Shown in pieces: positions 1 through 6,573 of a DNA stretch of 15,213 nucleotides. A model generated the notes under the pieces. It had not been told where the DNA came from. It ran no database searches and saw only the letters and a program-made list of their open reading frames with translations. This DNA comes from Candidatus Bathyarchaeota archaeon. Its GTDB lineage: Archaea > Thermoproteota > Bathyarchaeia > Bathyarchaeales > Bathycorpusculaceae. A program made the position numbers and the translations under genes. Within the stretch, counting starts at the first letter, position 1. Every line of letters begins with the position of its first letter. The stretch covers positions 1 through 15,213 of the forward strand of contig JAENXI010000007.1 in assembly GCA_016649625.1 (NCBI GenBank), given 5' to 3'.

Positions 1-161
1 TTTCAGGGTATGGTGTCATGGTTATACCCACTAAATTTGCTAGAAAATTTTGCTATTTTCTGTTTTTGAGACTCCGAATTATGAAAAAAAGATCTTCAGA
101 TGTTTAGTGATTATTTTCTTCTTTATTTTTAATATTGTTTTTTGTTGTTTTATGCATGTGG

Positions 162-169
162 TTTATAAG
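162..169 (+). promoter_or_regulatory. Candidate TATA box for the 46-aa zinc protein
   Basis: TTTATAAG fits the archaeal TATA consensus and would start transcription near 190, giving a leader of about 60 nt before the ATG at 248. An AGGAG ribosome binding site lies at 231-235, 12 nt before the ATG. The 160 bases before the TATA box are T-rich, with a weak hairpin (GGGTAT/ATACCC at about 6-30). I see no convincing gene in them. Confidence 0.4.
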
Positions 170-247
170 GTTCTTTGTGGCCTTAGGTTTTGTTGTGTGA
201 GAAGTGATTTTTGCACGCGAATTAATTTATAGGAGTTGATAAATCGA

Positions 248-388
248 ATGTATAATAATAAAGAGATGCACACGGCTGTTTGCGCTGAATGTAAGCAAGA
301 GTGTCAGGTTCCTTTTAAGCCTGATGGGACTAGGCCTGTGTATTGTCGTGAGTGTTACGCGAAGAAACGTCCACCTAGACGGTTTTAG
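248..388 (+). CDS. CxxC-x17-CxxC zinc-ribbon mini-protein (46 aa)
   Basis: A 46-residue basic protein with two cysteine pairs, CAEC and CREC, separated by exactly 17 residues that include the PFKPDG and RPVYC motifs. This matches the archaeal CxxC-x17-CxxC domain family, which presumably folds as one small zinc ribbon. The C-terminus is strongly basic (KKRPPRRF), which would suit nucleic-acid binding, but no function is established and I infer none. The ATG at 248 has an AGGAG Shine-Dalgarno 12 nt upstream. The gene stands alone: a T-rich tract follows the stop, and the next possible transcript has its own TATA box. Its shortness means automated callers often miss it. Confidence 0.85.
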   Translation: MYNNKEMHTAVCAECKQECQVPFKPDGTRPVYCRECYAKKRPPRRF

Positions 389-412
389 TTTGGGTTAGCG
401 TTTTGTGTGTCA

Positions 413-436
413 TCTTTTTTCTTCTCTTTTTTTTTG
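413..436 (+). terminator. T-rich archaeal terminator
   Basis: Runs of T6, T4 and T9 broken by single C/TC bases begin about 25 nt after the stop of the 46-aa zinc protein. Oligo-T tracts without a strong hairpin are the usual archaeal intrinsic terminators. Confidence 0.45.
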
Positions 437-464
437 TAACCATTTTTTCGGTTGATTTATTTGT

Positions 465-472
465 TTTATATA
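465..472 (+). promoter_or_regulatory. Canonical TATA box in a gene-poor stretch
   Basis: TTTATATA is a perfect archaeal TATA box, standing after the terminator tract of the preceding gene. Initiation would fall near 493-498, about 50 nt before the foldable GC-rich segment at 546-628 and about 170 nt before the hypothetical ORF at 664. It therefore supports a transcript here that is either a non-coding RNA or a long structured leader. Confidence 0.4.
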
Positions 473-545
473 CAAAAATGGATTAAGGTTGAATTGATTT
501 TTTGTTTAATTCTGAAATGCAATCTTTTTTTGTGATATCTCAATC

Positions 546-628
546 TTTAGTCACCCATACGTTCTTAAGAGCCCCAGAGAACCCCGATTGGAAGAGTTTT
601 TTTTATCCTCTGGGTGACCCTAGCTAAA
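546..628 (+). ncRNA. Candidate structured RNA or leader element
   Basis: This 83-nt segment is clearly more GC-rich than its surroundings. A closing stem pairs TTTAG plus TCACCCA (546-557) with TGGGTGA (611-617) and CTAAA (624-628), leaving a 6-nt bulge. Inside it GTTCTT (561-566) can pair with GAGAAC (577-582) with one wobble. A competing helix, CCCAGAG (573-579) with CTCTGGG (608-614), uses the same 3' strand, so the two folds exclude each other. A canonical TATA box lies about 80 nt upstream. I do not recognise a known RNA family: it lacks the C/D boxes of a C/D sRNA and the cloverleaf of a tRNA. The strand is assumed from the TATA box. Confidence 0.3.
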
Positions 629-663
629 TCGAATTCTTTTCAAATTCAACTAATATAGAAGAA

Positions 664-960
664 TTGCTTCGCGGTTTAGAGTTTAGTGGTGGTAAAAAAC
701 CCACGGGTAGAAATCATTTATTCATGATTATGGTAATCAACAAGCAAACCAAGAACGGAAAAACTAACTTGACAATACAAAAGGGGAACACGAAAATAGT
801 AACTATCAGTGACCAACTAAAATATCCAAAATGTAGTAGGATTGATCGAGTTGTTTGGGTTTCAAAGGATGGAAAAACGGCGAGAATTCAGTGTCCTGCA
901 ACTCATAGTCAAATGAGTCGGCCTAATTCAAAATTAGGATCCAGCGCACGTCCCAATTAA
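664..960 (+). CDS. Small hypothetical protein, uncertain start
   Basis: This frame is open from 628 to the TAA at 958-960, longer than expected by chance in AT-rich DNA. The start is unclear: TTG at 664, or ATG at 724 or 730, the last two giving about 75-78 residues. No good Shine-Dalgarno precedes any of them. The product would be basic, with Lys/Thr-rich probable beta strands and a segment around IDRVVWVSKDGKTARIQC, but only two cysteines and no family I recognise. Two back-to-back small hairpins (902-917 and 922-938) sit at its 3' end, which raises the alternative that the region is transcribed for its RNA structure. Treat as a possible gene only. Confidence 0.4.
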   Translation: MLRGLEFSGGKKPTGRNHLFMIMVINKQTKNGKTNLTIQKGNTKIVTISDQLKYPKCSRIDRVVWVSKDGKTARIQCPATHSQMSRPNSKLGSSARPN

Positions 961-1019
961 AAGCAAGTAGAAACATGATCTTTTTAACAGCCATCAACTG
1001 AGATGATTATTCTTTTAAA

Positions 1020-1048
1020 ATTGCGATATATTGGTATATGCCAGCAAT
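1020..1048. repeat. Small bulged hairpin downstream of the hypothetical ORF
   Basis: ATTGC/GCAAT arms enclose ATATA-TTGG-TATAT, giving a 10-bp bulged stem with a 4-nt loop. It lies in the 227-bp gap between the ORF ending at 960 and the feoB stop at 1188, where I see no gene. It might mark a 3' end for either side. Confidence 0.25.
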
Positions 1049-1187
1049 ATGTGCAGGTTTCTTTTAGAACATAATAGTTTTTTTGATCATTGAGAAAAAA
1101 GTGTGATTACAAAAAAATTGGAACCCTTTTTTTAATTTTTATAAAATTATTATTAGAGAATTAAGTTATACTTGCATTATTTAGCTA

Positions 1188-3158
1188 TTAAAGTATTATT
1201 TCAAGAAGTCTGTAGGCTAAACCCCCGATGATTATAGCAGAAATTATGTTAGCTATAGAAATTGATGTAGCAGCTTTCCAGCCAAATTCTTTTATTAAAA
1301 TAATTATTGTTGATAAACATGGAATGTAAAGCATTGCGACTAACGCAAGTGTAATCAGCTGAACAGGGCTGAATGGTCCTAACAGATTTGTAGTTCCAAA
1401 AACCGCTACTGCTCCAAGAAGGATAAACTCTTTCCTTACCACACCCAGTATGAGAAGTATACCAGTGATTGCTGGGAGTCCAAGCCATGTAACTGTTAAA
1501 GGAGACATCGCATTACTAATGGGTGTAAGTAAATCAAGCGCATAGAGAGCTTGTACTATCGCACTTCCAATTATGTAAATTGGAAAAACCATAAAAATAA
1601 TCGATTTTGTTCTTGTCCACGTTTGTTTACTGACAACAGATAACGATGGAACTTTGAAACTATGCATTTCCATTATTAAACCTGTAGATTTTCCTGGTAC
1701 AACCTTCATTGCGATTCTCCCTAACAAAAAGATTAGTATCAAGTCAACTGCATACAACGTAAGAGCCCAAATTGGTCCAAGAAAAACTCCAACAAGACCC
1801 AAAATTACCAATGTTCTTGCTGCACAGGGCACAAATGTTATCGCGAAAGCGGCTAACAATCGCTCTCTTCTTGACTCCATTATTTTACACGAGTGTATGG
1901 CCGGCACACTGCATCCATAACCTAATATTAAAGGAATAAGCGCTTTTCCATGCAATCCAATCTTATGCATAACACTGTCCATCATAAATGCAACTCTAGT
2001 AAGTATTCCTGAATCTTCAATCATTGCAAGCAAAAAATAAAATGGAATCACAAATGGAATTACCAATGTAACTCCAGCAACAAAACCATTGAAAACTCCA
2101 TTCCATATTACACTTACAATAGGTCCACTAACTTGAGGATCTAATGGTTCAATAAAGCTAAGACCTTCAGAAATCAAACCCGAAAGAAAATCACCAACAA
2201 TAAAAGTCCAAAGAAGCAAACCAGTTATTACTCCGATAGCTATGAAATATCCGAATACCTTATGGGTAGTTACCCAGTCTAATTTTTCTGAAAAAGTATT
2301 TTTCACTTCATTTTGTTTCATAGCTGAACTGGTAATCATACTTGCATAAGCGTAACGTTCTGAAGCAACTATTGAGAAACATGGTTCATCATGTATAGTG
2401 GATAGCTCTTGAGATAGAATATAAGAAATATCGACAATTTTTGCTGATTTTGATTTGACTAATTTAACGATTTCTGTATCACCTTCCAGGAGTTTTATTG
2501 CAATCCATCTGGAGGGATACTCAAGATCAATTTTTTCAGTTTCAATCAATTGAGTAAGCTTTTCTATTCTAGTTTCTAAATCATTATGATAATTGATTTT
2601 TTTTCTTTTAGTGTTTTCAGTTGCAACCTTTACCGCACTTTCAATTAGTTCATAGAGACCTTCACCTCTAGTGGCTATGGTTAATACTACGGGGACCCCA
2701 AGTGCTTTTTCAAGTTTTTGTTTATCGATTATCATTCCTTTTTTCTTAGCGATGTCAATCTGGTTGAGACAGAGAACCAAAGGGGCATTCATTTCAATTA
2801 GTTGTAATGTAAAGAACAAGTTTCTCTCGAGAACTGATGCGTCAAGTACATTGATAACAACATCAGGTTTTTCTTTAGCTATATATTCTCTTGATACTAC
2901 TTCTTCAAGAGAAAAAGTGGAGAATGAATATATTCCCGGCAAATCAATCACTGAAATCTCGTAATTTTCAAAACATAAACTTCCTTCTGCCCGATCTACA
3001 GTCTTTCCAGGCCAGTTACCAATAATTTGGTTTGATCCAGTGAGTTGATTAAATATTACACTCTTTCCGACATTAGCATTTCCAGCTAATGCTATAGTAA
3101 GTTTTTCACCATTTTTTCTATTATTTGATTTTTCAATTGATTCAGAATGACATGACAT
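1188..3158 (-). CDS. feoB: Ferrous iron transporter FeoB
   Basis: A GTPase-coupled membrane permease that imports Fe2+ across the cytoplasmic membrane. The N-terminal G domain shows G1 GNANVGKS (residues 26-33), a switch region with GNWPGKTV, G3 DLPGIYSF and G4 NQID. A helical spacer follows to about residue 290, then a multi-helix membrane part with the Gate repeats, including the conserved GYGCSVPAI segment and a final helix near the C-terminus. At 656 aa it is of normal length for an archaeal FeoB. It starts 12 bp after the stop of the DtxR-type repressor and is almost certainly co-transcribed with it, so the palindromes upstream of that gene should control both. No free-standing feoA is present; the only FeoA-like domain is the tail of the repressor. 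Confidence 0.97.
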   Translation of the reverse strand: MSCHSESIEKSNNRKNGEKLTIALAGNANVGKSVIFNQLTGSNQIIGNWPGKTVDRAEGSLCFENYEISVIDLPGIYSFSTFSLEEVVSREYIAKEKPDVVINVLDASVLERNLFFTLQLIEMNAPLVLCLNQIDIAKKKGMIIDKQKLEKALGVPVVLTIATRGEGLYELIESAVKVATENTKRKKINYHNDLETRIEKLTQLIETEKIDLEYPSRWIAIKLLEGDTEIVKLVKSKSAKIVDISYILSQELSTIHDEPCFSIVASERYAYASMITSSAMKQNEVKNTFSEKLDWVTTHKVFGYFIAIGVITGLLLWTFIVGDFLSGLISEGLSFIEPLDPQVSGPIVSVIWNGVFNGFVAGVTLVIPFVIPFYFLLAMIEDSGILTRVAFMMDSVMHKIGLHGKALIPLILGYGCSVPAIHSCKIMESRRERLLAAFAITFVPCAARTLVILGLVGVFLGPIWALTLYAVDLILIFLLGRIAMKVVPGKSTGLIMEMHSFKVPSLSVVSKQTWTRTKSIIFMVFPIYIIGSAIVQALYALDLLTPISNAMSPLTVTWLGLPAITGILLILGVVRKEFILLGAVAVFGTTNLLGPFSPVQLITLALVAMLYIPCLSTIIILIKEFGWKAATSISIANIISAIIIGGLAYRLLEIIL

Positions 3159-3170
3159 AAAAATAACCTA

Positions 3171-3881
3171 CTATTCTTCTATTTCAACAAAGACTTTTTT
3201 TGCGATACCTTTACCAATCGCCAATTTTGAACTTCTAACTGCTAATACGACAGGACCACCTAATGGTGCAACTCTTAGCACGCTTATTCTTGTACCTGGA
3301 GTTAATCCCATATCTAGGAGTCTTTGAAGCACTTTGTGGCCCCCTCTAATGAAAGAAATTTTCCCGAATTGACCATCTTTTAGTTTATTTATTGAAATTA
3401 AGTTTTGTTTGTGTTTTCCTACTTCTTCTAGTCCTCTTTTATGCAATTGTACGCATTCTGCACAGCTGCTTATTTTGAGGTCACATGGTGGAATTATTTT
3501 TCCATCGTCAGGACAGCTGTCTGGATGTTTTAAAAATCTACATAATGACTCTTCAGCATCATCTGACAATGTATGTTCCATTTCGCATGCCTGTTCGTGA
3601 ACTTTGATTTTATCAATCTTTAAAACGTCATGTAAGAACCTTTCCAGTAGTCTGTGTTTTCGCGCAGTTTTTTCAGCGATTTTCAGACCTTTTTTTGTTA
3701 AGGTTGTTCCATGATATGGTGAGTACTTTACATAATCCTTTTCAGCAAGTTTTTTTAGCATTTCAGTAACACTTGCTGGAGCAACTCGTAACGCTTTTGA
3801 TATTTTTGTAGTACTTGCCACTTCTTCTTCTCGTGAGATTTTATGTACTGCTTTCAGATAATCTTCCATGCTTCGAGTCAT
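3171..3881 (-). CDS. DtxR/IdeR-family metal-dependent repressor with FeoA-like C-terminal domain
   Basis: A metal-sensing transcription factor, 236 aa. Residues about 5-65 form the winged HTH (SKALRVAPASVTEML is the recognition region), residues 66-125 the dimerisation and metal domain, and residues 160-236 a FeoA/SH3-like domain. Aligned by eye to DtxR, the ancillary site is intact (H76, E80, H95) and the primary site has C99, E102 and H103. The position of DtxR Met10 is Asp7, as in MntR, so the primary site mixes Fe-type and Mn-type features. A linker with four extra cysteines (C123, C133, C140, C143) joins the last two domains. It heads a two-gene operon with feoB and is preceded by twin palindromes, so autoregulated iron-dependent repression is the natural reading. 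The ATG at 3881 is used; an ATG four codons downstream is an alternative. Confidence 0.93.
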   Translation of the reverse strand: MTRSMEDYLKAVHKISREEEVASTTKISKALRVAPASVTEMLKKLAEKDYVKYSPYHGTTLTKKGLKIAEKTARKHRLLERFLHDVLKIDKIKVHEQACEMEHTLSDDAEESLCRFLKHPDSCPDDGKIIPPCDLKISSCAECVQLHKRGLEEVGKHKQNLISINKLKDGQFGKISFIRGGHKVLQRLLDMGLTPGTRISVLRVAPLGGPVVLAVRSSKLAIGKGIAKKVFVEIEE

Positions 3882-3895
3882 AACTCATCACAAGT

Positions 3896-3950
3896 TTTAG
3901 GTTTACCTAAATATGATCGATGTCTTAATAAAGATTTAGGTAATCCTAAA
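3896..3950 (-). promoter_or_regulatory. Promoter of the repressor-feoB operon with two iron-box palindromes
   Basis: Box 1 (3896-3911) is TTTAGGT-TT-ACCTAAA, with 7-bp arms. Box 2 (3935-3950) is TTTAGG-TAAT-CCTAAA, with 6-bp arms. Both resemble the DtxR/IdeR operator core TTAGGTTAG. Between them, on the minus strand, lies a TATA-like TTTATTAA (3925-3932), which predicts initiation near 3903, the centre of box 1. The operators thus bracket the core promoter, one at the TATA/BRE side and one over the start site. Their centres are 39 bp apart. This arrangement suits a repressor that blocks both TBP/TFB and polymerase, with the adjacent DtxR-type protein as the likely ligand. Confidence 0.75.
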
Positions 3951-4018
3951 TTTTATTATTGTTTATCTACTCTTTATACCTATCAGGAGAATAAAAATCG
4001 GGCCAAAAAAATTAATGG

Positions 4019-4077
4019 TAAATAGTAATGGCCAGTTTACTACAAATAAGAAAGGGAGAAAAATATTTTACTATTTA
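4019..4077. repeat. Perfect 10-bp inverted repeat in the hcp / repressor gap
   Basis: TAAATAGTAA (4019-4028) and TTACTATTTA (4068-4077) are exact reverse complements with a 39-nt spacer. They lie 27 bp beyond the hcp stop codon and upstream of the repressor promoter. Read on the minus strand, the transcript after hcp also runs into a T/C-rich tract (about 4047-4066). The element may end the hcp message or insulate the iron operon, but nothing proves either. Confidence 0.35.
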
Positions 4078-4104
4078 TCCAAAGCTTTTTTCCACTTCTG
4101 TGAT

Positions 4105-5751
4105 TTAAGCGCTCATTATAGCTTTTAGATCTTCTTCAGCAGTGGTAATTGGCATTATGTTGAATTTTTCAACTAACACCTTTAGTATATTTGGAGTTAT
4201 GAAAGCCGGTAAACTTGGCCCTAACCTTATATTCTTTATACCCAAATGCAGCAGCGATAATAAGATAGCAACAGCTTTTTGTTCGTACCATGAAAGCACC
4301 ATAGATAGAGGCAAATCATTAATGTCAACATTAAAAGCTTCAGCTAATGCTTGGGCGATTTTAACCGCAGAATAGGCATCATTACATTGGCCAATATCTA
4401 ACAATCTAGGAATATCTTCAATAGTTCCAAGATCTTTATCAAAGAACCTGTATTTGCCACATGCAAGCGTTAATATTATTGTGTTATTTGGCGCTTTTTC
4501 GACAAAATCGGTATAATAACTCCTTCCAGGTTTTGCTCCATCACATCCACCAACTAATAAGAACTTCTTTATTTTTCCACTCTTGACAGCTTCTATCACT
4601 TTTCCAGCCAATCCTAGAATTGCATTTCTACCAAATCCAACTGTTACATTTTTTCCTTTAGTGTCTGATAGGAAACCAGGAAGCTCTAAAGCTCTGTTTA
4701 TTACAGCCGAAAAATCATCTTTTGAAACATGAGGTACACCTGGCCATGAAACCGGGCCAGTGCTAAAAATATTATTTTTATAGTTTTCTACAGGTTTTTG
4801 AATACAATTAGTAGTCATCAGTATCGCTCCAGGAAATTCCTTAAATTCTTTTCGTTGATTTTGCCACGCTGTACCATAATGACCATAGAAATGTGGATAT
4901 TTTTTTAATCCAGGATAAGCATGAGTTGGTAACATTTCTCCATGTGAGTAAATGTTAATTCCCTTTCCTTCGCTTAGTTTTAGTATCTCATCTAAGTCAG
5001 GAAGATTATGGCCTGATACCAATATCGCTTTTCCTTTTTTTGCTCCAAGAGGGACCTCAGTTGGGATCGGGTGACCATAGGTTTCAGTATTTCCAGCATC
5101 TAGAAGCTCCATAGCTCTTATGTTGATCTCACCACACTTCATTACTAGGCCAATGTAATCATTTACAGTTAATGAACTGTTTAGGGGAGCTGCTAGACCC
5201 TGATAAATAAAATCAAAAACCTTGTTATCTTTCTTCCCAAGACCATATGCGTGAAAAGCGTAAGCTGCCACACCTTTTAATCCGTATGTGAGTACCCCTT
5301 GAAGGGAATGGAGATCAGGATCAACAGTTGAGTCTGAATTAATTCCAACTAATTTGCCTTGTTTAATTAAACCTTCTTTGGTTTGTTCCAGTTCAAAGTT
5401 AATAGATTGATTCTTAGGATCAATTTTTTGATCTGATTCCTTTAATTTGTTAGTTAACTGGTCTTTTATCTCAGAAGATTTCTTTATGTACTCTACGATG
5501 CTTTCCGGATCAAAGTTTGTATTGGTTAACGTAGTAAACAATGCTTCACAAACAAATACGTCTGTTTTCTCATTTACAAATCCGATTTTTTTTGCTTCAA
5601 TTGATAATTGTGAAACTCCTCTTAACAAGTATATCAATAGATCTTGCAATGTAGCCACTTCTGGGGTTTTTCCACAAACACCTATAGATGTACAACCTTT
5701 TCCTTTAGCTGTTTGTTCACATTGATAACAAAACATTTGATTATAGCTCAT
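4105..5751 (-). CDS. hcp: Hybrid-cluster protein (Hcp, 'hydroxylamine reductase')
   Basis: A cytoplasmic iron-sulfur enzyme of the Hcp family, which reduces NO or hydroxylamine and is tied to nitrosative-stress defence in anaerobes. The N-terminus has the proximal-cluster ligands as C8-x2-C11-x8-C20-x5-C26 (FCYQCEQT, GVCGK), the spacing of strict-anaerobe type Hcps. Hybrid-cluster and fold landmarks follow in order: GHNLPDLDE, SHGEMLPTHAYP, MTTNCI, FSTGPVSWPGVPH, VGGCDGAKPGRSYY, LACGKYRF, LDIGQCNDAYS and SWYEQKAVAILL. At 548 aa it is full length. I chose the ATG at 5751; a GTG four codons upstream (5763) or the Met of MFCYQCEQ (5736) are alternatives. It sits between an HTH_10-type regulator relic and the iron-uptake operon, all on the same strand. 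Confidence 0.96.
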   Translation of the reverse strand: MSYNQMFCYQCEQTAKGKGCTSIGVCGKTPEVATLQDLLIYLLRGVSQLSIEAKKIGFVNEKTDVFVCEALFTTLTNTNFDPESIVEYIKKSSEIKDQLTNKLKESDQKIDPKNQSINFELEQTKEGLIKQGKLVGINSDSTVDPDLHSLQGVLTYGLKGVAAYAFHAYGLGKKDNKVFDFIYQGLAAPLNSSLTVNDYIGLVMKCGEINIRAMELLDAGNTETYGHPIPTEVPLGAKKGKAILVSGHNLPDLDEILKLSEGKGINIYSHGEMLPTHAYPGLKKYPHFYGHYGTAWQNQRKEFKEFPGAILMTTNCIQKPVENYKNNIFSTGPVSWPGVPHVSKDDFSAVINRALELPGFLSDTKGKNVTVGFGRNAILGLAGKVIEAVKSGKIKKFLLVGGCDGAKPGRSYYTDFVEKAPNNTIILTLACGKYRFFDKDLGTIEDIPRLLDIGQCNDAYSAVKIAQALAEAFNVDINDLPLSMVLSWYEQKAVAILLSLLHLGIKNIRLGPSLPAFITPNILKVLVEKFNIMPITTAEEDLKAIMSA

Positions 5752-5771
5752 TTTTAAAAACACATATTACT

Positions 5772-5813
5772 CTATCTCTTCCTAACAGATAGTCTTTATC
5801 CCGAAATTATAAG
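5772..5813 (-). promoter_or_regulatory. hcp promoter with inverted repeat at the start site
   Basis: On the minus strand TTATAAT (5806-5812) is a fair TATA box, placing initiation near 5783. An inverted repeat CTATCT (5772-5777) / AGATAG (5787-5792) with a 9-nt spacer covers exactly that point. Position over the start site is typical of a repressor operator, but no cognate regulator is proven. Confidence 0.4.
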
Positions 5814-5872
5814 GGGTAAATTTTATTTTTTCCTAAAATTTTTTCATTATTAAAAACATAAAAGTCATTAAG

Positions 5873-6513
5873 CTATTTTTGAGATGGGTTTTCTTCAAAA
5901 TAATGTTCTACTAATCTTCTGGTACCTCTTCTATTCATCTCTAAGAGTGATGATGGATTTATCCCGATTTTAGTTGAGAGTTCTTTAAGTTCAACTTTGC
6001 GTGGATAATCAAAAAATCCCCCTTTTAATAATAACCAAAAAATTTTCTCCTGTTTTTCAGTTAGTATTCCTGTTTTTGGTTCAAAGTTACCTTTTTTTAA
6101 TATTTTTACTTTATGACCTGTTTTTTCCATTGCAGTTATTATTTTTCTATAAGATTCAAAAGTAGGTACTATAAGACTGTACATAATTGTATGATTCTCT
6201 ATACTTTTTCCAGAAATTAAAAATGCGTCGCGAGAAAGAATTGTTTCACATACTTCACAACCTTTGCTTTCAAACCACAACGTTTGTTCCCTTCATTTTG
6301 ACTTTTGGAGCGACAACTTTTTCGTTTCTGGAATTTTTTTTACTTAATCAGAGCTTAATTCTATTAAGTGTTTAATTGAGCCAGTATTTGATGCTCTAAT
6401 GTCCGATACTTTCAAATGTTTTAGACCCACTTTAGCACATTTTTTATTATTCGACATTGTCTGTTTTCCACTTCTATTATAACATGATGTGGTTTAGCCC
6501 AAATATCTGTCAT
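5873..6513 (-). pseudogene. Frameshifted HTH_10 (bacterio-opsin-activator type) regulator
   Basis: The intact part, read from a TTG at 6280 to 5873 (135 aa), holds a Cys-pair segment (ESKGCEVCETIL) and a classic C-terminal HTH_10 domain (LTEKQEKIFWLLLKGGFFDYPRK, then KELSTKIGINPSSLLEMNRRG). An in-frame stop lies just upstream, but protein-like sequence continues in other frames: VVAPKVKMKGTNVVV (ATG 6296 frame), then AKVGLKHLKVSDIRASN and IKHLIELSSD (frame of ATG 6457), then MTDIWAKPHHVIIEVENRQC (ATG 6513). Joined, these give about 213 aa, the usual size of such archaeal regulators. Shifts fall near 6440-6465, 6333-6348 (an A8 run) and 6275-6290. It lies directly upstream of hcp. Either a decayed gene or repeated homopolymer errors; the 135-aa C-terminal piece might still be made. 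Confidence 0.6.
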
Positions 6514-6573
6514 TTTTATTCTCTTTATTTTTTAATTCTAACCTCAGCCTTTTATTGCTCTTGGAAAATGGGA

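Noticed and set aside
50..232. 60-aa open frame on the plus strand.
   Set aside because: A Phe/Cys-rich translation of T-rich DNA with no ribosome binding site; it overlaps the promoter of the zinc protein gene.
6343..6368. Three CTTAAT half-sites (two direct, one inverted, the direct pair 11 bp apart) that looked like an operator.
   Set aside because: They fall inside the reconstructed HTH_10 gene, where the bases are explained by Leu/Ile codons of the conserved KHLIEL segment.
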